A stretch of 46,122 bases of DNA from Halobacteriovorax sp. (GTDB taxonomy: Bacteria; Bdellovibrionota; Bacteriovoracia; Bacteriovoracales; Bacteriovoracaceae), in the NCBI GenBank assembly GCA_002716825.1, contig PBCC01000009.1, forward strand, positions 1-46,122, read 5' to 3'. The position numbers and the translations under genes were made by a program. The notes below the pieces were generated by a model. It was not told the origin of the DNA, did no database searches, and saw nothing but the letters and a program-made list of their open reading frames with translations. Position 1 is the stretch's first letter. Every line of letters starts with the position of its first letter. This document shows, in pieces, positions 43,127-46,122 of the stretch.

Positions 43127-43417
43127 ATGTTTAAAGTTCTACTGATTGCTCTTATGCTTCCATTTTTCGCTCAAGTTCAAGCCGATGATTCAGGCAAAGT
43201 TACTAAAAGAGAATTTAAAAAAGCCAAGATGCAAGATAAGAAAGCGCTTCGCGCTGATCTGAAAGCAGCTGATACCAAAAAAGAGAAAAAGAAAGCCAAG
43301 AAAAAATATAAAAAAGAAAGAAAGCAAGCCCGAAAAGAAGTTAAGCAACAACGTAAGGCCAAGGTCGAGGCTAAAAAGCAAGACATGATGGAAGATGATT
43401 CAATCGTTCACGAGTAA
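43127..43417 (+). CDS. Small lysine-rich exported protein
   Basis: The 96-residue protein starts at the ATG at 43127, which has AGGAGGAG 4 nt upstream; longer frames run through the GT9 end. The signal peptide MFKVLLIALMLPFFAQVQA-DD is followed by a mature part that is almost entirely Lys, Ala, Glu, Gln and Arg (REFKKAKMQDKKALRADLK...), predicted as one long highly basic helix. It might coat anionic glycans or peptidoglycan, or bind nucleic acid outside the cytoplasm; no family is known. A terminator follows. Confidence 0.75.
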   Translation: MFKVLLIALMLPFFAQVQADDSGKVTKREFKKAKMQDKKALRADLKAADTKKEKKKAKKKYKKERKQARKEVKQQRKAKVEAKKQDMMEDDSIVHE

Positions 43418-43428
43418 TTTGCACAGTG

Positions 43429-43460
43429 GGGCTGACTTCTAAAGTTCAGCCCTTTATACT
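43429..43460 (+). terminator. Terminator stem-loop that also carries the next gene's promoter
   Basis: GGGCTGACTT (43429-43438) pairs with AAGTTCAGCCC (43442-43452) with one T bulge and a 3 nt loop, followed by TTTATACTTTTTT. The same bases hold CTGACT (43432-43437) and, 17 bp further, TATACT (43455-43460), a sigma70-type promoter for the gene at 43467. Confidence 0.7.
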
Positions 43461-43466
43461 TTTTTA

Positions 43467-44597
43467 ATGAAAAAAGTATTCATTATCGCCTTGGCGCTCA
43501 CCGCACTTTGCAGCGCCATCTTACTTTCAAGTCCCTATATCGCTCGTGAAAATGACTCCAGACTCTACGCCAGAATAGTTAACGATCAGGCCGATCGTCC
43601 ATTAACTGAACTCATTGCTCCTAAGTGGAATGGCGGCGAACACTACGCCGAAACAGAAACTCCCTATTTTAGAGATCATCTCTTTGGCGTCTTCGTTGTC
43701 CCAACCCTTTTAGCAAAACTTGGCGTTCCAGCTCTTCAGGCAACTTATGTCTGTTCGCTCTTTTATAAAACCATCGCGCTGATTTTTTTCTTTTTGTGGC
43801 TTAGACTTTATGTCAGTGATTCTATCGCCGGACTTATCGTGCTGGGGCTGCAGCTCAACCCTCAGAGTATGAACTACACTCTTCGCGCCAACCATGAATC
43901 GCTTCTATTGATGTTCGTCATCATGGGAATTTGGGCCAACCACTCTAAGCGCTACGTTATTGCACTTGTCGCTTGTATTGGGGCGTATCTGACCAAGGGA
44001 CTACCTGGCCTTATTCTTCCTGGCATTATGGCGCTTGAGACTTTAGTAATTGATCGCAAAGTCATTGCTCCAGGCCTTCGCTTTGTTGGCGCGCTTTCTT
44101 TAATTGCACTGATTTCTTATGGCTATGAGCTGTGGTTTGAGGCCATGACTGGCCACAGTTTTTTTAGCAAGTATATATCAACGCAAATCATGGGTCGCTC
44201 AGTTGAAGGCGCCGCCGAAGTTTCTAAGTTCGTCGTCATCCTCAAAGGACTTGGCTATTACGCCTCGAGAATGCTGAGCTACGCCCTACCGTGGACGATC
44301 GGGATCTTTGCGCTAAAGAAGATTTTGCCAAGTGATCATAAAATCTGGAAGAGCTGTCTATGCGTGATGGTTCCCTATATTGTTTTCTTTTCGCTATTTG
44401 ATCGCACCGCTAGTCGCTATATCTATCCGGCTTTTTATTTCACCATGGTGATCGGACTGCTAGCTCTTTGTCGCATCAGGCGTTTACCGACTTGGCTCAA
44501 GCCACAACATATCGCTGTGACCAATCTGGCCACGTTGGTTCTTCTGTTTACTGGCTCGTTAATTTCGAATTGGGATAATTATTTGGAGTTTAAATAA
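43467..44597 (+). CDS. GT-C type membrane glycosyltransferase-like protein
   Basis: The 376-residue protein has about 9-10 membrane helices. After the first helix the acidic-aromatic loop ARENDSRLYARIVND resembles the catalytic loop of ArnT/PMT enzymes (E/D at the membrane face), followed by 'ETPYFRDHLFGVFVVPTLLAKLG', the usual second signature. It probably transfers a sugar or phospho-sugar from a lipid donor to lipid A or a protein. No ribosome site is present; TATACT ends 6 nt before the ATG. It converges with the DUF2442 gene by 8 bp. Confidence 0.75.
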   Translation: MKKVFIIALALTALCSAILLSSPYIARENDSRLYARIVNDQADRPLTELIAPKWNGGEHYAETETPYFRDHLFGVFVVPTLLAKLGVPALQATYVCSLFYKTIALIFFFLWLRLYVSDSIAGLIVLGLQLNPQSMNYTLRANHESLLLMFVIMGIWANHSKRYVIALVACIGAYLTKGLPGLILPGIMALETLVIDRKVIAPGLRFVGALSLIALISYGYELWFEAMTGHSFFSKYISTQIMGRSVEGAAEVSKFVVILKGLGYYASRMLSYALPWTIGIFALKKILPSDHKIWKSCLCVMVPYIVFFSLFDRTASRYIYPAFYFTMVIGLLALCRIRRLPTWLKPQHIAVTNLATLVLLFTGSLISNWDNYLEFK

Positions 44598-44829
44598 AAG
44601 CTTTGATGGAGATATCTTCATCAATTTTCGGCCAATGAATTCCATGTCCATGAGGCGATAACTCAAAATCAGACAAGCTCACTTGATCAGCCTTTTCCAG
44701 TTTAGGAAACCAGCTCAGTGGAAGAGCCACGCTTCGCCCATCACTCAAATTGACTTGAATCTTGCCCTTGGGGAAAGAAACTTCAAGGATTATTAAATTT
44801 TCAAATTGTGCTCTCATCACATTAACCAT
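44590..44829 (-). CDS. DUF2442-family protein
   Basis: About 79 residues from the ATG at 44829; ATGs at 44844 and 44817 are alternatives and no Shine-Dalgarno decides between them. The C-terminal motif SPHGHGIHWPKIDEDISIKAFI is diagnostic of DUF2442, with an all-beta head (LIILEVSFPKGKIQVNLSDGRSVALPLSWFPKL). It overlaps the DUF4160 gene by 8 bp and is translated with it. Such pairs are scattered among genomes beside plasmid and toxin-antitoxin genes. Confidence 0.88.
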   Translation of the reverse strand: MVNVMRAQFENLIILEVSFPKGKIQVNLSDGRSVALPLSWFPKLEKADQVSLSDFELSPHGHGIHWPKIDEDISIKAFI

Positions 44830-45061
44830 TTTTGAATGTGTCATTCCACTTCTCCATAAATTCTAGCACATGTTGCTTTATTTTTGATCTGATCCACTTT
44901 CTTTGTGCTGGGCTAAAATTATACGCAAACGCAAATTCAGCCGTTTGTAGCCATATTTTGGCTTCTCCGCCATGACCGATGACGTGAATATGTGGTGGCT
45001 CGCTCCCCTCGTTACTGTAGAAAAAGAATCGATAACCATTTTTACGATAGGTTGTTGGCAT
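44822..45061 (-). CDS. DUF4160-family protein
   Basis: 79 residues from the ATG at 45061 (MPTTYRKNGYRFFFYSNEGSEPPHIHVIGHGGEAKIWL), which matches the family start and has the Y-R-F-F-F-Y-S and P-P-H-I-H-V motif with its conserved histidine pair. It partners the DUF2442 gene immediately downstream. It might be an RNA- or protein-acting toxin-like partner, but no activity is proven. Confidence 0.88.
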   Translation of the reverse strand: MPTTYRKNGYRFFFYSNEGSEPPHIHVIGHGGEAKIWLQTAEFAFAYNFSPAQRKWIRSKIKQHVLEFMEKWNDTFKNG

Positions 45062-45140
45062 GATGAGCATCATGCAAGTGGGTACTCAAAAGTAGTTATA
45101 CGTAAGATAGTTGAATTGCGAGTCTAACTACAATGTTGCA

Positions 45141-45449
45141 TCAACTTTCCACCAGCATCTGCTTCAAAAGCACACGAGCACGGGCAAACTCGGGCAGAGA
45201 TATCTCAGCAATCTTGGATTCAAACTTCTCCCGCGCTGAAGTAGTGATCTGCTCTCCAACCAGGTAACGCTGGCCCTTTTTAAAAGTGATCGCCATGCGA
45301 GTTGGCCAGTTTTTCTTCTTTGATGTAATTGGAACCGTAACAACTGATTCGAGCGCTTGATTCATCGACGTCGGTGAAATCACTAAGACATAACGAAAGC
45401 CAATCTCTTCTTTGATACGCCAAATCTCGCCCGGATTGATCTCATTCAA
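45141..45449 (-). CDS. mazF: MazF/PemK-family toxin (mRNA interferase)
   Basis: 102 residues from a TTG at 45449 that overlaps the antitoxin stop by 8 bp and has GAGG 6 nt before it; an ATG at 45479 is an alternative (112 residues). The fold pattern is PGEIWRIKEEIGFRYVLVISPTSMN..., VVTVPITSKKKNWPTRMAI..., GEQITTSAREKFESKIAEIS, the beta-barrel endoribonuclease family that cleaves mRNA and stops growth when freed from its antitoxin. The N-terminal loop is short and catalytic residues vary, so cleavage specificity cannot be called. Confidence 0.88.
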   Translation of the reverse strand: MNEINPGEIWRIKEEIGFRYVLVISPTSMNQALESVVTVPITSKKKNWPTRMAITFKKGQRYLVGEQITTSAREKFESKIAEISLPEFARARVLLKQMLVES

Positions 45450-45660
45450 GCTCGCCCTCAATCCATTTGCGGTTTTCATCGGATAAAGGTGCGTCGACAA
45501 AGCTCCATTTAGAAGCTGCTTCTTGTTTTTTAACGATCGAGATGGCGCCATCACAGACAAGGATCTCGTATTCACCGTCTTGATCAAAACCGGCTTCACG
45601 AAGTGCTGCCTTTGGCAGGCTAAAGCCGAGAGAGTTTCCAATTGGTCTAAGTTTAAGCAT
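45442..45660 (-). CDS. mazE: MazE-like AbrB/SpoVT-fold antitoxin
   Basis: The 72-residue protein starts MLKLRPIGNSLGFSLPKAALREAGFDQDGEYEILVCDGAISI, the SpoVT/AbrB swapped-hairpin DNA-binding fold, with an acidic C-terminus (ENRKWIEGELE) for toxin binding. GGAG lies 6 nt before the ATG. It is upstream of and overlaps the toxin gene, as usual for type II systems, and is probably autoregulated through the palindrome at 45670. Confidence 0.9.
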   Translation of the reverse strand: MLKLRPIGNSLGFSLPKAALREAGFDQDGEYEILVCDGAISIVKKQEAASKWSFVDAPLSDENRKWIEGELE

Positions 45661-45669
45661 GATTACTCC

Positions 45670-45687
45670 AAGTTATAACTTATTATA
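45670..45687 (-). promoter_or_regulatory. mazEF promoter and candidate operator
   Basis: On the minus strand TATAAT (45687-45682) abuts the perfect 12 bp palindrome AAGTTATAACTT (45670-45681), about 10 nt before the mazE start. A repressor bound there would cover the -10 box and the transcription start. No good -35 is seen. Confidence 0.55.
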
Positions 45688-45770
45688 ACATATTTTTAAC
45701 TAGTGGATATTACAGAGGTAAGCCATTGATTTCCTTGATTTTTGACTGGCATCTGTGAAATAAAACTCGG

Positions 45771-46122
45771 ATGGCCGCTTTTATTTCAGCAATTAAACCC
45801 ATCTTCGATGACCTCAGCGAAAAGCGAGGCAAGAGCATATTTGATGCCGGCGCTGTGACGATCACCAACGTCAACGCCCGCGTGATTGAGGCCAAGATTC
45901 TTTCCACCAACACCAATCACACGCGCTTTAGCTTGATTGAAGAAGATGGCAAGGTCGAAACCATTCGCATCCGCTGCGATTGCAATGCCTTTATTCAGGG
46001 CTCGCCGTGTAAGCACCTCTACGCCCTGGCACTTGAGGCCGAAAAGACTGGGCTTGGCACCGGCTTAAATATTGCGCGCTTTTGCGAGATTGAGCGCGAA
46101 GAGCGTGATCACGACGAAGACG
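45771..46122 (+). CDS. SWIM zinc-finger protein, 3' end outside window
   Basis: The frame is open from the ATG at 45771 to the last base (117 residues seen). The N-terminal helix-strand part MAAFISAIKPIFDDLSEKRG leads into a SWIM finger CDCNAFIQGSPCKHLYAL (C-x-C...C-x-H) followed by a highly acidic stretch. The finger and its distance from the N-terminus resemble those of the SNF2 helicase at 34579, so a second SNF2 enzyme or a stand-alone SWIM protein is likely. It is divergent from the mazEF genes. No clear ribosome site precedes it. Confidence 0.75.
   Translation, partial: MAAFISAIKPIFDDLSEKRGKSIFDAGAVTITNVNARVIEAKILSTNTNHTRFSLIEEDGKVETIRIRCDCNAFIQGSPCKHLYALALEAEKTGLGTGLNIARFCEIEREERDHDED

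Noticed and set aside
43177-43386. Antisense Phe/Leu/Ser-rich ORFs opposite the lysine-rich gene
   Set aside because: They are the complement of AAA/AAG/GAA codons and only look like membrane proteins.
45710-46016. Minus-strand ORFs at the right end
   Set aside because: They lie opposite the open SWIM-finger frame starting at 45771, whose zinc motif is clear.

Overview
The window is a bacterial chromosome segment of moderate-to-low GC. It is dense in genes, with a mix of ATG, GTG and TTG starts. The housekeeping order (M50 protease-scpA-scpB-rluB; trmB-dnaG-rpoD), many exported beta-barrel proteins, a giant repeat surface protein and a PilZ-type fusion suggest a Gram-negative from the Bdellovibrionota/Bacteriovoracales side of the old Deltaproteobacteria (for example a Bacteriovorax- or Peredibacter-like organism). 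That placement is inferred from gene content and style and was not tested by a search.

Layout. 1-5.7 kb: the 3' part of a giant secreted protein made of about 16 Ig/FnIII-like repeats, then a small secreted protein. 6.1-10.6 kb (minus): trpS, an unknown GAF-like/coiled-coil protein, a beta-CASP metallo-beta-lactamase paired with an ATP-cone/PD-(D/E)XK nuclease, and a secreted GyrI-like protein. 10.9-12 kb: small exported or membrane proteins and an initiator tRNA-fMet. 12-17.3 kb (minus): rluB, scpB, scpA, M50 protease (chromosome segregation cluster) and an alpha/beta hydrolase with a C-terminal PilZ-like domain. 17.4-20 kb (plus): two translationally coupled outer-membrane proteins and two tiny coupled ORFs. 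20-27.3 kb: an AT-richer cell-surface or metabolite cluster. Its plus arm is SGNH hydrolase, carbamoyltransferase and SxtJ-family protein. It converges on a minus arm of GT2, B12-type radical SAM, GT-C membrane transferase and a 50-residue DUF5989 protein. A DegT aminotransferase lies beside it. 28.4-33 kb (plus): trmB, dnaG, rpoD and a structured 3' region with a strong terminator. 33-40.5 kb: a sodium/solute symporter, a SWIM-SNF2 helicase, a porin and a Na/Pi cotransporter-PhoU protein. 40.6-44.6 kb (plus): an NtrC-type regulator, a tiny overlapping ORF, GT9 transferase, a lysine-rich exported protein and a GT-C membrane protein. 44.6-45.7 kb (minus): DUF4160/DUF2442 pair and MazEF toxin-antitoxin. 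The window ends inside a second SWIM zinc-finger protein.

How they work together: the 20-27 kb cluster probably builds and decorates (acyl, carbamoyl, sugar) a lipid-linked surface glycan or small molecule. The scp/rlu and dnaG/rpoD blocks are core information processing.

The most unusual signal is regulatory. Several first-of-unit genes have no Shine-Dalgarno sequence and instead carry a sigma70-like -10 box ending 5-7 nt before the start codon (trpS, M50 protease, hydrolase-PilZ, 10879, 17465, 20073, 43467). This is the arrangement expected for leaderless mRNAs. Downstream or operon-internal genes mostly have clear AGGAG-type sites. No CRISPR array, insertion sequence, prophage or rRNA was seen. 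No gene-free stretch exceeds 300 bases; the longest, 32814-33091, is described under its structures.
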